From Phytophthora sp. 'mugwort' (Eukaryota; Oomycota; Peronosporomycetes; Peronosporales; Peronosporaceae), in contig JAUCEF010000016.1 of the NCBI GenBank assembly GCA_033558025.1, forward strand, positions 248,001 through 312,000: a DNA stretch of 64,000 nt. The letters are read 5' to 3'. The position numbers were made by a program, and so were the translations under genes. Shown here piece by piece: positions 55,333 through 64,000 of this stretch. The notes under the pieces are model-generated. The model was not told the origin of the DNA, searched no databases, and saw only the letters and a program-made list of their open reading frames with translations. How positions within the stretch are numbered: the stretch's first letter is position 1; each line of letters starts with the position of its first letter.

Positions 55333-55710
55333 AGTGGATAAAACAATGTTACGTATTTATTTAATGCAGTTTATTGTTTTCCGAGTTTGCGTGTTGTGCA
55401 CTTAGCGCTTCGTTTAAAGCGCAGGATGGGATCGAAATGCCAAGGTAGACTGTATACTTCGTATTCTTGTTCTGAGTCGCTCGCGTTGGCAAACGCCATG
55501 ATGCGATGGTATTCGCCGGCGTCATAACAGCACACAGCGCGTATGCATTAGTACTAATACTACATTGCGGAGCCTACTACTTCTGACGAGTTTTTTTCTT
55601 CGATAAATCTATACAAACGCGTCCAAATCGTAAACTATGAAGAAATCACACTACTCCAAGTAAGCCCAAAGAACATCCTTTATCACTTCAACCTGAAAGC
55701 TCCAATATTT
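55333..55710. other. Convergent 3' intergenic region
   Basis: Holds the 3' UTRs of the kinase and ABC genes; AT-rich patches near 55345 and 55585. No gene is seen. Confidence 0.4.
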
Positions 55711-58700
55711 TTATCGTTTCAAGTGACTAATGTAGCGCAACGACAGGAGTGCTAGTAAGCGGAACACAACGATGAGAATGCAGAGTATCAAGATGTTCCT
55801 GGTAGTATCGTCTGACTTCATGTTGAAGGCCATCTCGACGTACTGCTTGAGAGTAATGTTACCGACAGTGGGCGGTGCATTCTTCAAGACTTGACAACCG
55901 AGGTTGCTAGAGCTCCCAGCAGGGCAATCGGCAAAGACAATTGCCACCAATGCAGCAATACTGTACGTAGGCGGTGAAATGTAGTAAATCCACTTGTACC
56001 CTGTCGGGATATTGTTCGCCGGCGGATTGAAACCCGCAAACAGCATAAAGATGGAACTCAGCAGAGCCCCGGCAATGGAGGCTACAGCCACACTGGGCAG
56101 TGCAAACACCAAGAGCTGACCGAAGTAGACGAAGAGCAGTGCATTAAGTGCCACAACCAGCCAATAGTGGATAAAAGTTGAAAATCCCGTAAACCCCACG
56201 CTTGGAAAGTAAATTATCGTGAAGGCAAGGCTAGACAGCAAGACATACGGGATTTCAACCAAAGTGCCGGCGACAAAGTACCAAAGCGCATGGTACGTTT
56301 CAGATGCACGTTCACGATAGAATGCGGTGCGCTCATCTGCCGCTACTGGCATCACACTGTTGAATCCGATGATTCCCAGAAAAACTGTGCTAATGAATAC
56401 GAGTCCAACGCCTGCGTTCGCGCCAGTGAAAGTGCTATAGTCGGTTGCCTGGTAGATCACACCCAGCAGGGCACCAAGCATCACACTTATCATCAAGCGA
56501 GTGAGATTGTACGTTGGAGTTCGCCAGTACATGTGGAAGAATCGACGGCAGAGCAACTCAAACTGCATCGACCCCGTCGACGCAAATTGCTTTGAAAACT
56601 TGAGCTCGGGAAGGTCTGGCGATGGCCGCAGAACACCATTTTTGTCTAAATTCTTGTCCATTAATGCCTTAAGATCACTCATCACGAAATATTCGGCAAA
56701 ATCCATCCCAGTTCCGGAGCTTGAGCCAACACCTGCGCCAATACACTCCAACATCCACGTTGCAGGGTTGTATCCAGGCTCGATTGGCGTCACACCCGGT
56801 GCCGCCTCAAAGTAGTTGATAAGGCTGCTCGAGTCTTTACCGAGCTCACCGAAAAACACCACGCGCCCACCACGACGGAGCAACAACAGCGAGTCAAAGA
56901 AACTAAAGACTTCAGAACTAGGCTGGTGGATGGTACACACGATGGTTCTCCCCGAGTTAGCGATCTTGCGCACGCCGTTCATGATGAGTTTGGCCGAACG
57001 AGCGTCTAAACCGCTTGTAGGTTCATCCATGAAAATGATACTTGGTTGTGCGACGAGCTCAACGCCAATGGTCAGACGCTTCATTTGCTCTGTTGATGAG
57101 CCACGGATAATCCTATCAGCGATGAGTCCAAGCTCCAGCAATGTAATGCATTCATCTACTGACTCCATTTTTTCCTTAGTGGAAACACTTGCACTTTGTC
57201 GGAGCATAGCGGAGAAGACGAGAGCTTCTCGAATTGTTGCTGACTCTGAGTGAATGTCCATTTGTTCACAATAACCTGTGCACCTGCGGATCGCGAGGTC
57301 GTTCGCCGGGTATCCATTGAGCAGGATCTGGCCTCGAACTTTGCCTCCAGTCTTTCGTCCTGCTATCACGTCCATGAGTGTGGTTTTGCCAGCACCTGAG
57401 GAGCCCATGAGTGCAGTCATGGTACCAGGTTTGGCGAGACCAGACACGCCTTGAAGCAGATCAATGTCTTCCCCTTTTCTCCCTCCGGGCATTGGCACCG
57501 AGTACCAGAGATCGTGAAAAGCTAACGTGACGGGTGGGGCTCGCGCTCTCGGCGTCGTGACAGGAATTATGACATGTTCTTGAGGTGCGGGTGCTACCTT
57601 ACTAGTATTAATCTTTGCGTATGGCGGACCCTCTTTAGCATCGAGATCAGCTTGTACTACCGTCGTGCTCTCAGGACTTTCGTAGCGTTTGTACTCGAGA
57701 ACAAGATGCGCTGCAAAAACGAGTACAAGATATCCGATAAAGAAGTAGAGCCACCCCAAGTAAATCCACACTTCGTCTGTCGGTAAGCCAGAAAGCTGGA
57801 GACTGTACTTGCCAAATGTGGTCCCGAAGCGTGTGCAGTAGTCGATTCCTTCGTACACACAGACGTCGAACTTTGGTGCAAGATATTGATTGACACTTAG
57901 AGATCGGATACTCCAACCAACCGAGTCAAGCCAGTAGAACCAGATGAAATAGTCCGGAATATCTGTCTTTCTCAAGAAAAATCCACCAAACATGACAAAG
58001 AAGAGGATTGAAACCATCATCACGGGCTGGGCGATCGTAATACTCGGTGCTGCCGCCGAGAGGAAGAAAAAGAAGGCTGTGAACCACATTTGACACAAGA
58101 AAAGCGTCACCAAGAAGGAAATGAACCTGTCTGCGAGCGCGACATACCCTCCCATCCAGTACACGATCGATCCAAAGAGTAACGTCTCAAACAGAGCGAA
58201 TGGAATCTGCGTGAGCGAAGACGCCAGAACGTATGCGAGCGAGCGGAAGAAATTGGCCCCGCGTTGTTTGTAGAAGACACTGCGAGCCTCCATGAACGTT
58301 GGCAATTGGGCCGCCTGTCCCATGGAGAGGAACATTGTACACGAGAACAGCAACCCGAGGATAAGTTGGCTGTTGGCATCATTCATCTGCCAAAACACGG
58401 AGCCATAGAGCAGTCCCATGATGAGCACCATAAACCCTCGTCCCATGAGGAACGTCCTGTCACGCAGCTTGATTTTCCACTGACGCCGCAAAACCGTCGC
58501 GAGGTCTTGAAGAAATGATTGTCGGAACACGCACGGGTCCTGCAGTGGATCAAATAGATCCGTTTTGTGGCTGGAGCGGGTTCGCATGTACGCCAAAGTT
58601 TGCTGATAAATGTCTGACTGGCTGAAGCGCTCTGCAAAATCTACCGACTCGAATGGAACAGTAGCCTCCGTATGGGTATCACTGATGTACGCATGCTGTT

Positions 58701-59850
58701 TGTCAGTTCCCAAATCCAGCAAAAAGTCGGCCACATCCTTGCGAGGAGGACAACGGAAGCCCATTTTCTCAAAATATTCTTGCACTTGGTCACGAGGACC
58801 ATGATACATGATGCGACCGTCGTTCATGATTAAAATATCGTCAAACAAGTTGAAGACTTCGGGTGGCGGCTGCAGCAAGGACACGACGATGTTCGCCTTA
58901 AAGTGCCGGGAAAAACTCTTTAGCGACTTGACAATGTCGAACGTTGTAGCTGCGTCTAGCCCCGTGCTGATCTCGTCGAGTAACATGGCCCGTTTTCGAC
59001 CAAAAGTCATCTCGCCGGTGGTGACTCGCTTGCGTTCTCCGCCTGAGACTCCACGAAGCATGGCATTTCCTACCATAGTGTCTTTGCATCGGTCCAAACC
59101 CAGTGATTTCACACGAATATCGGCCGCAAACTTGTGCTGTGCAGTCATGACCTTGACTGCAATTTCACGTTGCTCCCCCTTGCAGTTCTGCAGCGCCTTG
59201 AGCACCCACGGCTCGAGATTGGCACCTCCGCAGCATCTGTGGGCGAATTCAAATGTCTCCTGAACAGAAAGTTGAGGGTAATGATCGTCTTTTTGGTTGC
59301 TGTAGGCGATAAACCGAGGCAGTCGGGTCAAGAGCTCGGAACGTTGTACGCCATTGTACGTAATCTCACCAGAGACGCCAATTGTTTTGTTCATGGGGAA
59401 TCGGCCACTAAGGATCTTAAGTAGCGACGATTTGCCGGATCCAGGCTGGCCCAGTACCAGAGTGATACGGGTGGGTTTAAAGACACCGGTCACACCTCGT
59501 AGGATCTCCTTCTCGGCCGTTTCTTGGTTAGAAAAGCACTTCATTACGCCTTGTTTGACTTGTGTCCAAATCGTTGGGACTTGAGGTCCTTCAGACCCCG
59601 GTCTAGCGAGTGGTAATCGCGCGGAAATGTGCAAGTCGCGGAAGACAATCTCAACCTCTGGGATCGGTCTTCCCAGTGCGTTCTCAACTGCTGTGGCCAC
59701 AGTCTCATGCATGGCCAGCATGCCATCGACCAGCAGCCCATCAACACTGGAAAAGTCCGGCGTCGACATGGGTAGATAGGAAGACCAGGTGTAGTTGATG
59801 GTAGAGTTCTCTTGTTGCGGAGACTTGAGCGATGTGGAGAATGAGAGCAA
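55711..59850 (-). CDS. Full-size PDR-type (ABCG) ABC transporter
   Basis: Intact single-exon ORF of 1379 residues with the reverse layout (NBD-TMD)x2 of the PDR subfamily. NBD1: Walker A GQPGSGKSSLL (~135), signature VSGGERKRVT (~270), Walker B MLLDEISTGLD (~290). TMD1 lies at ~465-730. NBD2: Walker A GSSGAGKTTLMDV (~815), signature STEQMKRLTIG (~920), Walker B IIFMDEPTSGLD (~940), H-loop TIHQPS. TMD2 lies at ~1090-1375. The family exports lipophilic compounds and drugs across the plasma membrane using ATP; in oomycetes it is expanded and linked to fungicide efflux and host defence compounds. NBD2 lacks the canonical SGGxR signature, normal for PDR proteins. The start at 59850 was chosen because no other in-frame ATG precedes it. 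Confidence 0.93.
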   Translation of the reverse strand: MLSFSTSLKSPQQENSTINYTWSSYLPMSTPDFSSVDGLLVDGMLAMHETVATAVENALGRPIPEVEIVFRDLHISARLPLARPGSEGPQVPTIWTQVKQGVMKCFSNQETAEKEILRGVTGVFKPTRITLVLGQPGSGKSSLLKILSGRFPMNKTIGVSGEITYNGVQRSELLTRLPRFIAYSNQKDDHYPQLSVQETFEFAHRCCGGANLEPWVLKALQNCKGEQREIAVKVMTAQHKFAADIRVKSLGLDRCKDTMVGNAMLRGVSGGERKRVTTGEMTFGRKRAMLLDEISTGLDAATTFDIVKSLKSFSRHFKANIVVSLLQPPPEVFNLFDDILIMNDGRIMYHGPRDQVQEYFEKMGFRCPPRKDVADFLLDLGTDKQHAYISDTHTEATVPFESVDFAERFSQSDIYQQTLAYMRTRSSHKTDLFDPLQDPCVFRQSFLQDLATVLRRQWKIKLRDRTFLMGRGFMVLIMGLLYGSVFWQMNDANSQLILGLLFSCTMFLSMGQAAQLPTFMEARSVFYKQRGANFFRSLAYVLASSLTQIPFALFETLLFGSIVYWMGGYVALADRFISFLVTLFLCQMWFTAFFFFLSAAAPSITIAQPVMMVSILFFVMFGGFFLRKTDIPDYFIWFYWLDSVGWSIRSLSVNQYLAPKFDVCVYEGIDYCTRFGTTFGKYSLQLSGLPTDEVWIYLGWLYFFIGYLVLVFAAHLVLEYKRYESPESTTVVQADLDAKEGPPYAKINTSKVAPAPQEHVIIPVTTPRARAPPVTLAFHDLWYSVPMPGGRKGEDIDLLQGVSGLAKPGTMTALMGSSGAGKTTLMDVIAGRKTGGKVRGQILLNGYPANDLAIRRCTGYCEQMDIHSESATIREALVFSAMLRQSASVSTKEKMESVDECITLLELGLIADRIIRGSSTEQMKRLTIGVELVAQPSIIFMDEPTSGLDARSAKLIMNGVRKIANSGRTIVCTIHQPSSEVFSFFDSLLLLRRGGRVVFFGELGKDSSSLINYFEAAPGVTPIEPGYNPATWMLECIGAGVGSSSGTGMDFAEYFVMSDLKALMDKNLDKNGVLRPSPDLPELKFSKQFASTGSMQFELLCRRFFHMYWRTPTYNLTRLMISVMLGALLGVIYQATDYSTFTGANAGVGLVFISTVFLGIIGFNSVMPVAADERTAFYRERASETYHALWYFVAGTLVEIPYVLLSSLAFTIIYFPSVGFTGFSTFIHYWLVVALNALLFVYFGQLLVFALPSVAVASIAGALLSSIFMLFAGFNPPANNIPTGYKWIYYISPPTYSIAALVAIVFADCPAGSSSNLGCQVLKNAPPTVGNITLKQYVEMAFNMKSDDTTRNILILCILIVVFRLLALLSLRYISHLKR

Positions 59851-60230
59851 ACGCCATCAAAGCAGGCATGAGACAGTGCGGTATATTGGTTTCGCTGCCT
59901 CTAGTTATTGGTAGTTTCGCGACCAAAGCCGAAGTGGTCGGTCTCACCCGTTTTGCTTTTAGCCTGGCATGGCAAGCAGATGGGCGAGTGAGTTGTATTA
60001 CGCATGTCATGTGCCATTCTTCCGGTGGTCGGCGGAAGTCATTCCTTGTGTTGCCATGGACGCATGTGTATTGACAAGTCACGTTGCCATAAACAGTAGG
60101 AAGATCTCTCTGGTAAACAGCGCTCGCCGATTGGGAGTGTAATCACGCGTCCAGTCAGATCCCCAAGCTCGGAGTCACCATCCATCGGCATCACTTCGCA
60201 TTCTCCACTCCACCTCCGAAGCCGATCATC
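59851..60230. promoter_or_regulatory. Divergent promoter region between ABC transporter and DHCR7
   Basis: 380 bp separate the two start codons, so both promoters lie here. The half next to DHCR7 is richer in G/C. No specific motif is claimed. Confidence 0.4.
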
Positions 60231-61624
60231 ATGTGGTCCAACAAACAAGGCGAGTCGCTGGGGCTTTTTCCGGGTCGTAAGACGCTCGGCCCGTTGTTCC
60301 TCATGACGGTGACGCCCGTGGCCGCCACGCTCATCACGCACGTGTTCGTGATGCACGGCGGCTCCGTCGGCTCCTTCCTCGCGTCGGGCAAATCTCTGTT
60401 TGAGATCTGGCCGAGTCCCTGGGACGCCACGGCCTGGAAGCTCATTGGCAGCTTCATGCTGACGCAGCTCGTGTTCATGCGTCTAGTGCCGGGCAAACCG
60501 TCGTATGGACCCGTGACGCCTGGTGGCAACGTGCCAGTGTACAAGGCCAATGGCTTCCAGTGCTTTGTACTCAGTCTGGCACTGTTCCTGGCTGGTGCGT
60601 TCGTGTTTAAGCTGTACCCGGGAGGCATTGTGTACGACTACATGCCCGAAATCATCTCGGCGCTCAACGTCTTCAGCTTCATCTTGTGCCTCTTCCTGTA
60701 TATTAAAGGTGCTTTTCTGTGGCAATCCTCAAGCGACTGCGGAACGTCGGGCAACCCCATCTTCGACTTCTACTGGGGCACAGAGCTATACCCGCGCGTG
60801 TTCGGCTGGGACGTCAAGCTCTTCACAAACTGTCGCTGTGGACTCATGTTCTGGGCTGTGGGTGTGCTCTCGTACGCATGCAAGCAGCGTGAAATTTATG
60901 GATTCCTGAGTGACTCCATGGCCGTGAGTGTGGCTCTGCAACTGGTGTACGTGGCCAAGTTCTTCTGGTGGGAGGCCGGCTATATGTGCAGCATCGACAT
61001 TATGCATGACCGCGCGGGCTACTATCTTTGCTGGGGCTGCCTTGTGTGGGTGCCGTCCGTCTATACGTCGCCGGCCATGTATCTCGTGCAGAATCCCATC
61101 CAGTTGGGAACACCATTGGCCCTCACTATCCTTACCACGGGCGTCCTCATGGGTACGTACAGATGCCAAGGCCTAGTACAACATGAAGGTGACGGCACTG
61201 ACGACTAAATCGGGTTCTTTGCTTATCCATCGCAACAGTTGGGATCAACTATGACGCCGACCGTCAGCGTCAGGCTTTCCGTGCGGCCAACGGCAAATCC
61301 AACGTGTGGGGGGGTCCGGCCGAGTTCATCGTGGCCCGATACGAGACCGAAAAGGGCGAGAAGAAGCAGAGTCTATTGCTCACGTCCGGCTGGTGGGGGC
61401 TGGCTCGCCATTTCCACTACGTGCCCGAGGTGCTGGCCGCCGTCTCCTGGACGATCCCAGCATTGGCCACGAGTCCGGCTCCCTACTTCTACGCCTTTTA
61501 CCTCGCCATCCTGCTAACGGACCGAGCCTACCGCGACGATGCCCGTTGCGCACACAAGTACCGTCAGGACTGGAAGAAGTACTGCGAGCGCGTGCCCTCG
61601 CTCATCCTGCCCAAGGTATTGTAG
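60231..61624 (+). CDS. DHCR7: 7-dehydrocholesterol reductase, two exons
   Basis: Exon 1 60231-61152 and exon 2 61239-61624, with an 86-nt intron (GTACGT...CAACAG). Splicing joins TTGVLM to VGINYDADRQRQAFR and gives 435 residues. The protein is a multi-span ER membrane enzyme. The C-terminal motifs of the delta14/delta7 sterol reductase family are all present: NYDADRQRQ (NADPH region), LLTSGWWGLARHFHY, PYFYAFYLAILLTDRAYRDD and a closing WKKYCERVPSLILP. Upstream, WGTELYPRVFGWDVKLFTNCR is typical of the DHCR7 branch. It reduces the C7-C8 double bond of sterols with NADPH. Phytophthora cannot make sterols de novo, so it would act on sterols taken up from hosts. A pogo element inserted 138 bp after the stop. 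Confidence 0.93.
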
Positions 61625-61762
61625 ACGCGTCAGCGATTAATAATGCTCGTGCTAAGGCAATGTCTACTTCAACTTGAGCTTGTTACTATTGAATTGCCAC
61701 TTTTCAGTACGGGCAGAAAAATGACTCTCCTGCTTGAACGAATATTACATGTACTACCGGTA

Positions 61763-63686
61763 CACCCTTCACTTTAATTAGTCATGCTTGCAAATTAGTC
61801 ATGATCGTACTTTGTAGAGGTCTTAAGGTACATCTACCATTTATAGTCGTACACCTTTAATAGTCGTGAATTTGGTACCGAGTGGCTGACACCCAATCAC
61901 CAAACTGGCACCTTTGCCGTTGGACTACGTTAACTACGCAATAGCTGAAAATGAGTGACGGCGGACGGCGGACGGCGCTCCTTACAACATGTTGTTACGA
62001 TCGTGGATCGAGAGCGATGTGTACAGTGGATGGAAGGGGACGCTCTTGAACACGGCATAAGAGGCGTGTTTAGCCGCGCCATCGACCAGTTTCCATCGTG
62101 TTTTCGTGCTGCAGACCGGCGGGTTAACTTGAATAAGGCCCACGACTGGTGGAACAAAAGGTCGTCGCTGCAGCTTGCCCTCGGGGACGGTGGTCAGCGC
62201 AAATATGCGCGTTCTGCAAGTGTGGGCCGCCATCTGATCATCCGCAAGGCTTCCAGCGGACGTGGCCGCAAGCTTGATGGCCACTGGGAATGGTTATACC
62301 CATTACTACTAGCCGAGTTTCAGCGACTTCGCCGCGCTGGCCTCAAGCTTTCATCGCAGCTCCTAATAGACATAGCTATAACTATGGTTGAAGACAGCAG
62401 CCATCTTCAGTTTAATGCAGCCTACACGTTTGGCGACAAACCGTTCAACTCTCTCATCACCCACCGTCGTATTCAAGACTTCACCCGAGCATCATAACAT
62501 TGTGTACCGTAAGTTGAAAGGAAAAAAAACAAGTGAGCGAAGTTAAAATGGCCCAAATCGAGCAATCCATCGCGGTGCATCTCGGCAAACTGAACAGCAT
62601 GTTTGACAGCGGAACTTTAAAACCTGAGCAGCAGTACAACATGGATGAGAGTCATTTCGTCATCGACTTGGACGATGGGAAGACGCTTGACTTTCGCGGT
62701 GCATACAAGGTTAAATATCGCAGCATCATCTCGGATACTGCATATTGTTTGTATTTACGGTATTTTTTCCTAACCTGTATGTGTGTGTTAAATTTATTTC
62801 CACTTATAATTTTATTTCACTTACGGTATTAGGACGAGAGGGTATTTCGATGCTGAGAGGAGGATCCAACTCGAAGATTTTTTGCCCGTTGCTTATATTC
62901 AAGAACGCCAAGTCAAACTATCCGATAAATGGTCTCCCTGATACAGTAGACGGCGTAGCATATTGCTCGTCCCCCAGTGCTTTTATTAATAATGACCTCA
63001 TGTAAAAATGGCTGCATGAAGTCCGTTGCTGGGGTGCTGCTGGTCCGTTCGCAGCCGAGAGAGTGCTGTGGATGGATAACGCGAGTGGTCATGCGGGAGA
63101 TGATGTGCAGTCTACAGCAAAGCAGCTGAGGACAACCATCCGGTTTTCCCCACCTAACACTACCGAATATGTTCAGCCTGCTGATCGATTTTCGATTCAG
63201 CGAATCAAGGCACACTGGAGGCGTTTGTGCGAGCGTCGGAACATGGAGGCTATTCGACGTGGAGATTGGAAGCAGGGAGCAAAGTCATCGGGAGCGCTCG
63301 CTAATCCCGGCAAGCGTTTTTTCCTCGAGGCAGCTGCGGAGTGTATCCGTCTTGTTAACGCCGAAACGGACAAGAACAACCTCAACTGGGCGAGGGAAGT
63401 CAATAATGTTGTGCGGTTTAGACGTCGGAAGCAACGGTAAGTGGAACGTAGAGCAGCTTAGCAAACCATTGCAGGAGATAGTAGTCAAGTACCGCGCAGA
63501 CTTTGACCGAGGATACGAGGAGGCTAAAGTTTCAGCGTCAGTATAAGTGTGTAAATGATCTCCGGTCTACCCCATTATTAGTCATGCACCTATAATAGTC
63601 GTGTGCATGTACTTATTATGCATGCTTTTCGCGCTGGTCCCGATCACCATAATTAGTCAAGACATCACTAATTAAAGTGAAGGGTG
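61763..63686 (+). mobile_element. pogo/Tigger DNA transposon, 1924 bp, with 20-bp TIRs and TA target duplications
   Basis: The left end CACCCTTCACTTTAATTAGT (61763-61782) is matched exactly, inverted, at 63667-63686. Each end is bordered by TA (61761-61762 and 63687-63688), the target duplication of Tc1/mariner elements. Subterminal words TTAGTCATG and ATAGTCGTG/ATAGTCGTA occur several times inside both ends (61780-61870 and 63580-63660), likely transposase-binding sites. The single gene inside is a decayed pogo transposase. Clean ends suggest a relatively recent insertion. Confidence 0.85.
61955..63440 (+). pseudogene. pogo/Tigger transposase of the 61.8-63.7 kb element, interrupted
   Basis: The first frame (to 62497) has two DNA-binding parts (FNLNKAHDWWNKRSS-like and LYPLLLAEFQRLRRAGLKLS). 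After a break, EQQYNMDESHFVIDLDDGKT carries the first catalytic Asp (NMDES). A ~100-nt AT-rich stretch (62730-62832) may be an intron ending TATTAG. Then come GISMLRGGSNSKIFCPLLIF and FKNAKSNYPINGLPDTV; after a TAA at 63002, WLHEVRCWGAAGPFAAERVL, WMDNASGH (second Asp), SPPNTTEYVQPAD (third Asp) and FSIQRIKAHWRRLCERRN. A second frame overlaps at the end to 63546. Broken by at least one stop and one frameshift, so not functional as written. Confidence 0.8.
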
Positions 63687-63688
63687 TA

Positions 63689-63950
63689 TATCTTTATGGT
63701 GTTGAATGCTATATATTGAGAAATATATTGCTCCTTTCGACGTAGTATGTTTCAATTACTATTTTGGAGCATAAGGTTGATAATCTTAGTACTACAGGTA
63801 TATGGAGACGATACTATTTTGAGCAACATACTCCGAAACAATAACACCATATATTATTTATCACAATTCATCGTTGCATGAGTGCTACTACTTGTACAGT
63901 ACGTAAGCATTTTCCGCACTCGAGTGACTTGTCGGTGTCGGGACGACGCT
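63689..63950. other. Right-edge intergenic sequence
   Basis: AT-rich; contains no recognisable gene. It should hold the promoter for the possible gene starting at 63951. Confidence 0.35.
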
Positions 63951-64000
63951 ATGGACTGGAGTGCCGTCTATGACAACAGCGGCGAGGAGGCGGGCAACTG
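63951..64000 (+). CDS. First codons of a possible gene running off the window
   Basis: ATG at 63951 opens a frame (MDWSAVYDNSGEEAGN) that stays open to the window end, with host-like G/C-ending codons. Too short to identify. Confidence 0.4.
   Translation, partial: MDWSAVYDNSGEEAGN

Overview
This window looks like nuclear DNA of an oomycete, most likely Phytophthora or a close relative. Short spliceosomal introns (61-94 nt) can be reconstructed in three genes. Host genes are tightly packed, with convergent neighbours as little as 4-21 bp apart. The host gene set is eukaryotic (centrin, NOC2, an R1R2R3-MYB protein, a PDR-type ABC transporter). A lone 7-dehydrocholesterol reductase is present, as known in the sterol-auxotrophic Phytophthora. 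The species is not determined.

Layout. (1) 1-4.7 kb, gene island: the end of an unknown gene, a GT71-type glycosyltransferase, a ZMYND12-like TPR protein and a five-exon RNA pseudouridine synthase carrying an inserted HMG-box-like segment. (2) 4.8-27 kb, mobile-element graveyard: a pogo relic; a BED-finger-like relic; a ~2.93-kb unit repeated head to tail, each copy holding a broken Fanzor (TnpB-like, OMEGA-type RNA-guided nuclease homologue) and an antisense, intron-containing coiled-coil gene; a ~0.6-kb-arm inverted repeat around relic ORFs; a palindrome with 1.36-kb arms; a GCTG-rich degenerate repeat field; and a PiggyBac relic. (3) 27-38.3 kb, gene island: copper P1B-ATPase, R1R2R3-MYB protein, centrin, NOC2. 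(4) 38.5-53 kb, second graveyard: three PIF/Harbinger relics, pogo, hAT, Tc1/mariner and MULE relics, a lysine-rich repeat protein and a broken oxygenase/C2H2 gene. (5) 54-61.6 kb, gene island: CAMK-like kinase, PDR-type ABC transporter, DHCR7. (6) 61.76-63.69 kb: a pogo/Tigger element with 20-bp terminal inverted repeats and TA target duplications, then the first codons of a probable gene at the right edge.

The host genes are not an operon; they are independent housekeeping or regulatory genes in islands separated by transposon debris, the 'gene-dense island / repeat-rich sea' layout known for Phytophthora. The most unusual content is the duplicated Fanzor unit and its link to a long inverted repeat, followed by the giant palindrome and the HMG-box insertion in the pseudouridine synthase. 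All functional calls rest on reading motifs by eye; no database search was run.
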